The notes under the pieces were generated by a model that was not told where the DNA came from, made no database searches, and saw only the letters and a program-made list of their open reading frames with translations. Below, piece by piece: positions 48,180 to 61,100 of a stretch of 64,000 nt of DNA. Origin of the DNA: Pholis gunnellus (Eukaryota; Chordata; Actinopteri; Perciformes; Pholidae); NCBI GenBank assembly GCA_910591455.2, contig OU342821.1:14385787-14449786 (forward strand). Reading direction: 5' to 3'. Positions within the stretch are counted from its first letter, which is position 1. Each line of letters opens with the position of its first letter. Both the position numbers and the translations under genes were made by a program.

Positions 48180-51000
48180 GTGTGCATTTGTGGCCACTGC
48201 ATCACAGGATTTCATAACAAAAACCTTAAAGTTTGATTCAAACTGTTATAAACTCTGGTATGATTTGCAAACGCTGACAAAGAATTTTAATGTTAAAGGT
48301 GCTGATGTTTCATAATGACAAAAATACCACAATCAGTATTAAATGTACACAACTAATAGTATTTCTTTTTCATGATTTTTGTACTATGGCAAAAAAATTA
48401 GAAACTAACCACATTTTCATTTAAAACTACATTTGGATCACTGTACTCTACGGAGTTGGGAGAAAATGCTGCAACAACTTGCAAACTGAATGCAGTATTG
48501 AATTGATCCACTAGATGTCAAAATACTACCAGAAATATATTGGGACTGTCCCAACACTCCAGTACTGCATCAGACCTTTGAGTTGTAGTTAGACTTTTTA
48601 AAATGTTAACATGGTACATCAATTTAACGTTTTATTTTAAACACTTCCAAAAAGTACAGATTGCCCTATAATTGTGTATAACTACTGATAAAGCACAGGT
48701 GCATAATTCAAACAATACTGTCTGTTAAGAATTTAGGCACTTTTTGCAGAGATATATTGAAATGTTCTGGCGTGTAATGTTTATTTTAGAGACATAAAAA
48801 ACATGCCGGCACCCTTCAAACACTCTATAACAGGCCTCAATGAAGCTTGGATGTCTCTACAGTGTTCCCTTTCTACCATAGGTTATTTATTAGACAATTA
48901 CTTACTTCAACTAGTGGTACGGCTGCCTTCTGTTTTATTAAATATTAATGGACCTTATTGTTGCAGAGTCGCAAAAGCAGCATGGTAAGAGAGTGCAAGT
49001 GGGACAGAATACATTCATGGACTGATTTAAAAAGAAGAAAGGACACACAGAGGTCAGGAAGTGCAAACCATCCTGTCCTCTGTTCCTGATTAGCCGCTAT
49101 CGAGTCCTACAGAGCAAACCCTGGATTGGTGAGATAAGACCCCGTGGTGCCCCTGGAACACCTGTAAATCAATGTGGAATGTGGCAGAAATGTTAACTTG
49201 TAAGTCAATAAGAGGTGTTACTCATAACATTAACAATAGAATGCTGCAGGAATAACTCGTAAAACCCGCGCTCATATAACCGTGGTGTAGTTTATTTTAT
49301 CAATTGAGCTTATGTTTTGTGGTAAAGGGACTAAGCCATAGTCTAAACATACATTAGAAGTCAAGGAGTGAAGCATGCTGTTGCAGGTCATGCTGCAAAA
49401 GTAAGTGCTTCACCTGAGTGGGCAAATTGTTGCAAACAGCATTGAGCAGGAACCAACGGGCTACGAGGTCAATCATGGAGCCAGAAGAGCTACAGACAGA
49501 GGACAATGCTAGCTGCCCTACATCTCTATTGACCTTCATTTGGACATACTCTAATGGGTCGTTATGTTGAACTGACGGAGCAGGAGCACTCCGGGGTTAC
49601 TGTCAAATCAGCCACTAGCTGTGCTTTTAATTATGTGAATGGAAATGGCCTGGCTGGTAACTTTGAGCTAGCCGACAATATCCAAACTGGTAGCAGGGTG
49701 AATAGATAAGTATAGGTTAAATATGTCCATTCGCAGTCATTTAAAGTGCACTTTTTGGATAGATGCAATAGCGGGAGATGGTAGTATTCACAGATGGTAT
49801 AGAAAGATGTAATAGTCATCATATCTACTAGTTAATTATGGCTGGATGCAAAGTAGTGACTTTATGGTGGGTCATTACATTTGTGTACTTAAGATGTCTT
49901 TACATTGTATTTCTTCGTCTATGATTGGCCATCCATCCCTGGGAATAAGGAGCAGCAATAACCAGTAAGTTTAACTGTCCTCTATGTCCCACAGCAGTTG
50001 CATTTACACCATATTCATTCTCTAGTAGTGGGGAGTTTTGGTATGTTGTGTTTGTTTTTTTTGTCTTCTTAGATCCTCTGCTGAAGACGGTGTGCTGGGA
50101 TGCATATTTGCTCAAATAAAGTCTGCAACCTCCTGACCGGTGTTCACTGGGCAAACAAAGGAGGGAGCCTTGCTGTTGTTACCAGGGGGTTATTTGGATT
50201 CCTGCTCAACAGGCTGCTTCACTCGGTGTGTGTGTGTGTGTGTGTGTGTTTGAGAGAGAAAAAGGGAGACAGAGACTGACTGCGTTCCTGGAAATGCCAT
50301 TCCATTGGTCAAAACACCATAGCAACATAGTTCCACCTATGACAAGGGAGCAGCCAGTGGTTTTGAAGGAGTGATGTGAAGCAGAAAGCTAAATGGGGGG
50401 AGGGGGGGGGGGGTAACACTGGGGGAGGGATTGGAAGTCTGGGGTCTAGTTTTGGCCTGAGGCTCCAAACTCAAATTGAGATGCAACTACACGTACAACC
50501 TGTTGTGTTGATCCATGCAATGCGCTCCATGTCTCCCCTACAACAGCAAACGCTTCTCTTTCAGCTGATTGGAGTTTTTTTCCTCTTTTGTTACTTTTGT
50601 TCCTGTTTATATTTCTTCTTTCAGTTTGAAAATTGCCCAAATTGCTTTAATCCTTGCACAAAGAAGTAGAATTGTAGTTTATGTTTATACACGGTGCTGC
50701 CTTGCACTATGTACTTTGGAGGAAAAGCAAATTCGAAGTTGGAAAATATTGTAAGACAAGAAACTTAAAGAAGACGTTACTTTGTATGGAATTGTATCCA
50801 ATCAAGCCCTCATTTCCTGTTAATCTCTAGTTAAGACAGCAAATAGAATACATTCATTTTAGCTTGCATTCATTAGTTTAACAGCAGAGGCAGCTGGTAA
50901 TGCTAACATAACTACAGCCCTTAGTGGCCCAATCGATAAAGGGAATGCATCCAAAAAAGACCCAAACACCAGCTCATACTGTGAGAAAATATATGCACAG
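48180..51000. other. Intergenic region between edf1 and the pseudokinase gene
   Basis: No supported gene. It contains a GT microsatellite (about 50225-50249), a G-rich run (about 50396-50412) and AT-rich DNA. The two neighbouring genes converge here, so both 3' ends face this stretch. Confidence 0.65.
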
Positions 51001-52406
51001 TTTATTGATAGTTGCAAATAGGTGAGGCACACACAACATAATAAAAATCAACAATGTATAGTGGTGAGATCTGGCCATGCTTTTTTTCTCTGCAACATTA
51101 GAAACATCAGTCAGTCGTGGACGAAAACCTGGTGCAGGCTGTTAAATTCTTGACTTTATTAAGAATTCCTTTGTTGGAGATAAAATACTCATGAACTTGA
51201 AGTTTACAAGAGGCAAAAAAACAAAACAAGCCCAGCTGTTGCTGTGCCAAAATCACTTGATAATCCACATATTAAAATAAACAAGAGAAATTCCAGTGAC
51301 TACTACAGGATAGCAAATTGTATCATAAATATTTCTTAACTCCTGCTCATATTAAGACCAGCTTGGGCTCATTTTTCTTCTAATATCATATACAAATTAC
51401 TGTACAAAGGTGTTTCTAGAACATTCGGTGAAAGGCCAGTTTCACAAAGGACGAATGATCAGTAATATTTACATTTGACTTCTGTGTCACTGTAACATAC
51501 AAAGAACAAAAGGCACTGTTACAAATGTAAAAACGTTTAAATATATACTAAAAGCGTCAGGAGAAATCGGGCATCCATTCAGTAGAAGCAATTTCTAACG
51601 TTGCCACTTGTTTTGTCAATCCAATTAATATTGAGTTGTTAGACAGTACGGCTTATGATAAATTCATACTAAGTCTTTATTATGCAACGCTGTCTAACAA
51701 GGACTGTGCAACGAGTTCACCAGTCTTCACTGAGGAATAGGCATTGGCATTATTATGTAAGTTCCTGTGGATAGGTTCAAGAAAATTGGAATTTGTGTTG
51801 TTTACAAAGTATACAGTACAGCACTATGAGCCCATGAATAAACATGACGGAAAAGGTGCAACAGTGTAAGTCTGCTAGTAACCTCATATTTCTATTAAAA
51901 TTCAAAGTTAGCTGCACAGTTACGTAGATACGACGCAGCATTATGTTCAAAGCTAACAAGCTAACAGAATACGGTTATGAATTATTAGCCTGTTCTCAGT
52001 GGGTAAAATGTCATAATTGATATTTAATAAATACACACAATAGAGTGTCATACATGAAACTTTGGTAAGTGTATTATAGGGTTATGAATACTGTTCATAC
52101 GCTTCCTTTTTTTTTTACAGATGTATGCATCACTGGCACAAAGCGTTTCCAGTCGGTAAGTTAATCTTTTCATTAGTTTTGTAGCACGATGCCGTTTGTG
52201 TAAAAGGTAGAGAGTGGACGGTTAGGTTGATGCACGGCTCTCATGCAAGCAGCAGTAGCGCAAACAGGTGGGTTTAGGTTCACAGTATCTCCCATCCATA
52301 GTGTCTAGACACATAACTTAACTGAAATTATTGGTCGCTCTCGTTCACTCATTCACACATAACTTCAGCTCCACTCACACAAATGTTTAACCCGAAAAGG
52401 AAGCCA
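51001..52406 (-). other. Probable 3'UTR of the pseudokinase gene
   Basis: Minus-strand AATAAA hexamers lie at 51676-51681, 51155-51160 and 51001-51006, downstream of the stop codon at 52409-52407. No coding frame is supported. Which signal is used cannot be told from sequence. Confidence 0.5.
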
Positions 52407-55400
52407 TCACTTTAGCGAGTAGAGCAGCTCAGCAGTATGGCAGAGAGACAGCGGGTGAGCCGAGGAAAAGTACTGACAGCACAACCAGTCCTCGAGCTCC
52501 GCGTTCCTCTCGGGTTCCAGTGAACGCTCTGCGAACTTCATCATCAGCAGGGCCCTTTTCACATCCAGCCAGTTCAGGAGGCCCTCGTGCCGGGCTCCGT
52601 CAACAAAGCCGACCCCCTGTGCGTGCCTCTCCCGCTGCTGCTCCATCAGGTCCTTCCTGGGGCCCCAGAGCAGGCTCTGCAGTATGCGCTTGGCCTCCTG
52701 GATATGAATGCGTTTGATGGGGTCAGGTTGAAGCAGGAGCTGGGCCAGCCTCTGGAGGCCGGCAGAGTACAGGGAGACGGAAGGGATCGGTGGCAACTCT
52801 TCACAGCGGTAGTCCTGTTCCTTCAGAGCTGGACTCACCTCAAATGGGTTGGCTTGGTGGAGGAGCTCATAGATCAAGATGCCTGTCTGGAACTCGTCAA
52901 ATTTACGGTACTGGGCCGCTGAGAGGATCTCGGGCGCCAATCTGGCGTGGTCACGTTTGATGCGAGGGTCCACACTGGTTGAGGCGGCGTCTTCGGGGGA
53001 GCGACGCTTGGCCTTAGCAAAGTTGCTGATGAGGAGCCGGGGAAGGTGTCGCTGACTGTCACCACTTGAACTGTTACTGGTGCCATTGTCGGTGGCGGTT
53101 TGCTGGGGGAACTTGGAGGGCCGGCGTAGGTGAGGCACCAACAGCAGGTTTTCGAGGCAGATGTCGCGATGCGTGACCCCGTGCTCCTTCAAGTGCTCCA
53201 GGCCGTGGCAGAGCTGCAGGAGGAGGAAACATACACGGCGCTCGTAGACTTCCGGCTGAGTCTTATGGAACGCGGCCCACTCCCGTACAAAGTCTGCTGC
53301 CGTCTGCCGAGGGATCTCAGAGGTGATAACCACCACTCGCTCTCGTTCTACCTGTTGAACGGACGCAGACATGGAGGGCTGAGGCAGCGACGAAGCAGGG
53401 GTATTGGGCAGAGAGACTTCGTCAGAGGGCAGCATACTCTGAGGGACGCAAGCGAGAAAGTGTCCGCAGTCCTGCTGGACGTTGAAGTGGGGAGGCATGC
53501 TCTGCTGCACTGAAAGGCCGTAGAGATGGCCCTGTTTGGCCTCCATGGATGGACTCTTGCAGATCTGGAGAGGTATAAACACAAAGATCAGTGGGAGGAA
53601 AGGATTAAGCAAAGGAGAAGAAAGGGAAGGAAGGGGGGGAGGGGAATTCCCCACACAGAGACGGGAAGGGAGTGGAGCCAAGAAACATAAGAAAGGAATT
53701 CTTGTTAGTGAGGTTTCCAAGGTCAACGTCAATCCAGTCCCTGCTCTCATTCAAGTGAAATCAATGTCTATGACGCAGATTCAAACCCAATCCTCAACTG
53801 AAAAGCTTAGAGAAGCTAAACTTGTGTTTAAGTAAACTACCACGGCCCTTCAGTGCCTTTCATTCTCTTGCAAGCTGTGGGAAAATTCACTAACACTAAA
53901 ATCTGAATTCGGAAAAGTTACAAATCTCAGTGTGTGTTGGGGTCAGATTTATTATTATAAGCTCTTCTTAGTGTTTAACTGGACAAAAATCCACTTTCAT
54001 GGAATTGAATTTTCAGTCAGCAAAACACCGGTAAGCACATCAAATAACAATGAATGAAGTTACACAAACACGTACTACACTTCCGTATAACCCCATTCAA
54101 TGCTGAATTCAGTTTAAAACATGATAATTTGTCTCTGTGCTGAATGGGCTCATTCTACATGGTGTGCATTGGGTTTTTGTGTGTGCTGGCCTTGACAACA
54201 GGAGTTTGTCTGACTGTAAATCCTGCCTGGAATGTAAAGATTAATTGGGCCTGGAGATATTGAGCAAGACTGTGGGCAACCCACGCTGTGGCACAACACA
54301 TGCTGTACAAACAGCTGCTGCTTTGTTAAACACTAATGACTTTGGGACAAAGGTTAGTGAGTGTGAATCCACACCCTTCTTCCTAGTTGTTTACACTACA
54401 TGCCCTGAAGGTTTGTGCTGCGGTGGGACCATCCCATCTGTAGTCTAAGAACAAACAAGACCACCGCCCAATTTTAATCTCCTCCTCCTGTCCTAAAACT
54501 GTCAAATCCCTGCTTAAAATATCAATTTACAACACACACCCACTGAGCAAATTATTCCTTAAACAACAGTAAAGATGATCTTGAGTGGGCTGAGAGTTGG
54601 TCTTTTGACAACAACCTCTCTGAGCGGACAGAATAAACCCGATCTGTACTTTACAAAAAACGCTTAATACTACTCACGGTTGTCCGTGGCACGATGGAAA
54701 AGGACTAACAATTGACCCGATATCTTACTTCAAACTAAATAAGTTCATTTGGATGCGCTGTAAATAGATAAATTGTATTTCCAGTAAAGTAGCAGCTCAA
54801 AGAGTGTTTGCTCCCCTCAGAATTCTGGGACCTGCAGTATAACACTGCATTTTCTCCCAGTAATCAAAGTTTACACCAAATGAATCAGGACCAAAATACT
54901 AAGGATTATAACATTAAGGTGTTCTGGAAGTGAACATGGTTATATGAAATACTCCAGGCTTAGTATTTAGGGATTACCTTTACAGCGTAGGAGTTGCTGG
55001 GGTCTGAGGCGCAGGCAGCAGAGTAGTACACAGCATCTCCTGAGTTGCAGCTTGGCTTGTTGGAGGTGAGCCTGAACAGAGACCAGTTGCTCTCCTCAAA
55101 CCTAAGTGGGTTCCTCTGGGAGCGCGTGAAGTGATCCTCACATTTTAGAGCCAAGCGCCGCAGAGACTCGGCGTACAGGCCTCCCAGTTTGGAGTACACC
55201 CCTTCCCTACTGTCTATGTTACTCAGAAGGGTCTGGAGCTGCAGGCTCGAGCCCAAATTTGGCGTAGAACCTGGTTCTGAGGATGAGAAGGGCACGCTGA
55301 GTTGCGGGGAAGAGGAGCAGGTGACGCTGCTTCGGCAGTGGACACCCAGACGCCCGTGAGTCTTCAGTGGCTCATCCAGTGTCCGGGACCTCGAGGGTCG

Positions 55401-58085
55401 GCTTAGCGGGGCATGGCAACGCTCCAGAGACTCGTTGGAAGAGAACATGGGGCGTGGGTCAACAGGGCTGGACGGTAAACTGGAGCGGGAGCTGACATCA
55501 GCAGGTCGACACACGTTGCTCTCCGAGCCAGTGAACGGGAGTCGTGGGTAGGCTCGGACAAAGGGTCTTCCGTTGGCGCTATCGGGAGCTGACACGGTGC
55601 GGTTGACCATTTTTTTCTCCGGGAGTGGAGGTGGCTGGTTACTTAAGCTGGTAAAGGAGGGCGGGTGCGGAGATCCTGGAGCCGAGGCCACTGGACTTCT
55701 GGAAAATGGAGAGGAACAAGACATCCGTGTAGCATCCCGATAACCTAAGAAGAGACAAATAAATGACATCAGCAAGTCTGCTTACAATGAGAGTAAGCGT
55801 TGGCTCATGTTCAGTAAAGTGCACTGTACTGCTTATATAAGGAAAGGTGTAAAAGAAAGGCAAATACTCCAGTTGAAAAGTACTAAACACAAACTTCACA
55901 TTTCAGAGGATGTATCAATTGTTAAAGGAATAGTTCAACAATTTGGGAAATGTGCTTACTAGTTTTGTTATTAAGAGTTAGATGAGAAGATTCTCTGTAC
56001 GCCAAATATGAAGCTACAACCAGCAATCAGATATCTTAGCTTCACAAAGCATAGCATCCCTGTAACCTCACAGTACTCACAGACTCTCATATTCCTGGGC
56101 GACGGCTGTGAATTTGATTTATTTACTACACGTCTTCTGTCACTTCCTACTGCTCAGCCTTAGCACGAACACATACCTCTTTGCCTCAAAACAGCTGGAA
56201 ATTTCCACAATCCAGGGTTCAAGCTGACACTCAAAACATCTTCCATCCAACTACGATCCATTTCTCAATTAAAGACTTAAAGTAAGAACTTGACATTACA
56301 CTAGAGGAGACAGACACCGAGGTAATTGTGTGGTGCAGTCTTCAATAACTGCTTTCACAGAGGGAGAAGACTGTAAAGGACAGGAAAAAAAAAGTACTCT
56401 GTAGGATGTAGCCAAGCCCTTTTTCCCTCGTTATCAGAGTCCATAATTATCTCTTCAAACAACATTGCCCAGGAAGTTACAGCAATTACAAGTGTCTGTG
56501 CCACGGAGGATATGTGAAGGTTGACAATAATTTCAAAACCAAGGACTCGTGCCACTCATTCTGAGTCACTTGATAGATTGCAGAAATCTTGAACTTACGT
56601 CAGGAAAATGAACCCCGTGTCAAAACAAACTATGAGTGTACTTCACAAAAGAGGAAGAGAAGCGATAAGCCGACAGGCTGCTTGCTGCTGTTCAACCTTG
56701 CAACGCTCCCTTTCCTCTTTTCATTGTTGTTGCAAAGTTTCACTGTGACAAAGGGCATCTTCATAGTCGAACAGTGCGATACAGCGTCTGAACAGCAAGA
56801 CAGTTGACATGCAGGCAACTAAACCGAAGGACACGTCTGTAAAAGCTGTGAAAGAAGCCCCTAACTTGCTCAATAAATTATTTGCTTTATCAGATACTGT
56901 ATCAGACATGTATGGTCCTTGGACTCCCAAGTGCATGTTTCTATTGGAGCAAAGGGACCTTTTTGCAAAAATGACATATGTGTGAGTGTTACTTACCAGT
57001 GTCCCCAGTCAGGTTGTCAGTGGAAGCAGTGGATAGGCTGGAGCTCAAGCCCCGAAGAGATGAAGTAGGGCTGTCTGCTGACCCGTGTTGGCTGCAGCGA
57101 TCCAGCTCCATGTTGCTGCCACTCATCTTACTACACACTCTGACGGAGAAAACAGCAGAAACGGGGTAAGTGAATAACATGGGACAAACAAGATACAAAC
57201 ATGCATTCAAACCAGGTGTCTATGTATAATTTTCCGTGTCTGCATTGCTGACATAATTGCCAAACATCCGCCGAGCCAAGTGTAGCATCCACTGGTAGTT
57301 CAGTCTGCAGATATACAACCTTTTCTTTTCGTGTATCTGTTCGTAAATGTGGAACCACTCCACTTCCCCTTGATGTTTTCTTATCTGCACTATGCAGTGC
57401 ACACTGCCTCTTTTTAAATGACGAACTACCACCATCAGGAGTAGTTTCACTTCCTAATTCAAGAGGCACACTTCTTGATTTTGTGTTGATTTCTAACTGC
57501 AACAAACAAGCCTTACTAAAATCAATATCGGTCGGCCAATATTTAGCAGTTTGGCTTGTTTCTGATAACAGTAAACTTCATCAAGTACTATATCAGTGGT
57601 CATATATGGCCCTTAAGTGAGACCGTGACTTTTGTGACACCGGACAATGTGGCCACAAGTGGAAATTGCAGGATATTGGTGCATTTGATTTCCCCTACTT
57701 TTCCCAAGATACCCTTGAATCGGTTACTTTAAAAGGAAACTACAACAATTGTACACACCGAAGTCTGTTCACAGGTCTTGGGGAGTATTCCTGCATAAAT
57801 TAAAAAAGTTGTATACATCTTTTTGATTGCTGATAAATTGTTTTAAGTGTTGTCAGTTGAGGCAACATCAACAAATTCGAAAATGAAAAGCAAATCTGGG
57901 GGTGTTGAGATAGAAAGAAGTGAGCTGAACCGATTTATGTAGCCCGCGCCCCATCTCTGCTTAACAATATCTACACTATCCACTACCAGCCCAACACACC
58001 CAACCAAGTTGTCAGCGCTTGAGTTTCATTGTGAGTAATGAATAAAAAACTGCATCAAGTTGTGCTGCAAGTTATACTGAATGTG

Positions 58086-58141
<56 letters not shown>

Positions 58142-61100
58142 TTTGAAATGTAGGGTGCTCTGATGGCCTTGGGGGCAACCTCTATTGCATGTCATTCCCC
58201 ATCCCTCTCTCCCTTTGTTTCCTGTCATCTCTCTACTACAGACTTTAGATAAATGCATAGTGTACCACAAAAATATTTTAAAAGCTGTAGCAGCAAAACC
58301 TATAAGTGCATTGAATTGAGTACGGGTGTGTTTTTACGCTTATGAATGCAATTTTTCATTTGTAAGAAATATTGTGTTATTTCTGCTTTCAAAAAAGTTA
58401 CACAACCTTGCGTGATTTCTTTTTACTTGCTAGAAAGAAGCTTTGCATTCTTCTTGTTCAGTTTGCCTGACTAGCATGATAGCCACTTATAATACCAATG
58501 AAACCTGTGCATGAGCAGACTTCCTAATCAAGGTGACCAATTAGGCTGAGTGACAGCCATTCACTTGTCTCATTATACGCGCTAATGGCTCAGGGAAGCA
58601 GGGTCTCATCCCATCCCTTTATCTCTCTTCCATCGCAAAAAATTACTCCTCTATCCATTAATCTGCAGGCCCCCGACTTCAATTCCACCGTAAATCAGCA
58701 GAACAAACAGCTGAGGAGGAGAAAAGGAGGGGAGCACAGGGAGGAGACAGAGGGTTAGGTATTCTCTGTGGGCAGTTGGCTAAAGGATCCGCTATCATTT
58801 TACAGACAAAGGAACGGCGACGAAAGGTAGTGGAAACGCTGAGGCAGAGGAGAAATTGTAATGGGTGCTGGAACTATGTGCATGTGTGTTGCCTGTGCAT
58901 GTCTCACTCCAGATCTCTCAGATTTGTATCCAAAACATGAGATTTTCCTTAGTGAAAGAATGTCATTGCTTATGCCCTGTGGGAGGATGTGCACGGATGA
59001 ATGAGCCTTCTGAGCAAGGGCATGCAAAAAAGACCTTGGATCGGATTAGGACTGCGTGTAAGAATATACAAGCATTTAGGGGCAATTCTTCTCTTTATAT
59101 AATCTGATGACTATATTCTTGTTTGGTCAGAAAAGAGTGAAGAATGCCCATCAGCCAGCATAAGATGAAATCTTCAAATAACCCAAATGTTTTTGCCTGA
59201 TTAACGATTTAAACCCCAAATATATTCTCTTTATTGTAATGTCAGACAAGGAATTAATTAACCGATTACCATAATATTTGCAATTCATTTTCTGTTGACG
59301 GACTAATTGACTAATCACGATGGAGGCCGTATCAAAATGATTTTCCCACTCTACTTAGAATAGTTTTATTCTAAACGTCTATTAATAAACATCTTAATTG
59401 CTCATTTCCTCAGAATAGATTTAATCACTTCCTTTGCAAAAACAAAGTCTACGTGAGCCATCGTGATCGCCCCAGTAAACCTGCCACACGTTCTGCAATC
59501 AGCCCAGCAACGACATTTACTGTAGCATTACAGTACTAACACACAGGATCTGTTGGCATACATGGTATCTTGACGTGTGTGTGTGTGTGTCTGTGTGTGT
59601 GTGTGGTATTAATAAAGCTGTGTGAAGGGATCTGGGGGACTTTTAAAAAGGGATCGGATTGGGGTTACAGCTAACTAGCTACAGATAGCAGTGCGACGGT
59701 GTAAAATGAGACCCAAACTAAACTGCAGTGTTGTTGTGGATCAGGTTCTTATTTAGGTAAATATATAAAATGATGACAAAGTACTGTATGTCATTACATC
59801 CACACGGCTATTTTATGTCGAGACAATAATATTTTCGTGAAAGTCAAAATCTAAGATGGTTATACAGCATTAATTAAGCAATGAGATAAAAAACTGTAAA
59901 CAGCCAACACATTAATGTTGATACGCAATTCAGGGTTTTGTTAAAATGAGGTGGAGTCAGGTATAAAAGCAGGCAAACTCAGAACGTACCCGGGTGTAGG
60001 CGGTATCATTAACACCTGTACAATATAATCCAATCCCCTACAACAGTCATGCAACATACACAACCTTTAAGAAGCTTCCAATGAGTGTTTGATGAGACGG
60101 AGAGGAACTGATTGAACTGTATTTGTGGTCATATTAGAAAATATTCTTAGGTGTTCCTTTTGGTTTATACAAACTGACAAAAGGTTTATTGCATTGCTGT
60201 TATATTGGATTGCATTATGTCGTGCATGTGTTTTTGTGTTAATTTGCAACCTCTGTGTAACAACACAGTGCAGCGAACAATGAGATGCACTGTTTCTTTC
60301 CCATGATTGTAGGATAGTTACCATGGCTATCTAGCCATATAAACCATGTCTTTGAAACACAGCTCCATTAATGGTTGACACCAATCCCTTTATCTTTTGC
60401 AAACGGCTCCAGCCTTGCCTTGTTATCTTCTTCACTGTCGGCTATCTCTTTCTCTTATTCAGTACAAGACACTTTCATTTATTTTGTCTAGCCCAAAATC
60501 ACAAATCACAAATTTGCCTCAGAGGGCTTTACAATCTGCACACATGCGACATCCTCTAACCCGGGACCTTCACGTCGGTACAGGAAAAACTCCCCCCCAA
60601 AAAAACCTTTAACGAGGTACATGGCACTTTCATTTATTTGCCCCACATCACATTAAGTAACACACTTTGTTCTGTATCGGTTTCACTTCAACCGTCTTCA
60701 TCTTACAAATATTTGAGTCTTACCAACAGTATGGACTCAAAGAATAACATAATTTAGGCAGAAAAGGATTTGAAGAGATGAAAGAGAGGGGGTTTCTTCG
60801 TGAAACGCATACAAACTCTGAGTCAATTTTCCTGCACGAACAAAAACGTAACCACTTCTCTTCACAAGTCTAATGATAGATGGTCAATACCTACTGAGGA
60901 TGAGAAAAAGATGCCACCAGGTGCCTACCTCATGCTGGACAGGCAAAGGTCCTTGTCAGGCTGGCCGGCGCAAAATGCCCCTGGATCAGACTGGCGGCTC
61001 TCTAAAGCCCCGCCATGTGTAGTAACACAACCCTGGCTCCACACGAGTCATATGTGTATTTAAAGTCCTCTCTCAGCAAGGAAAAGCAACAGCACCCATT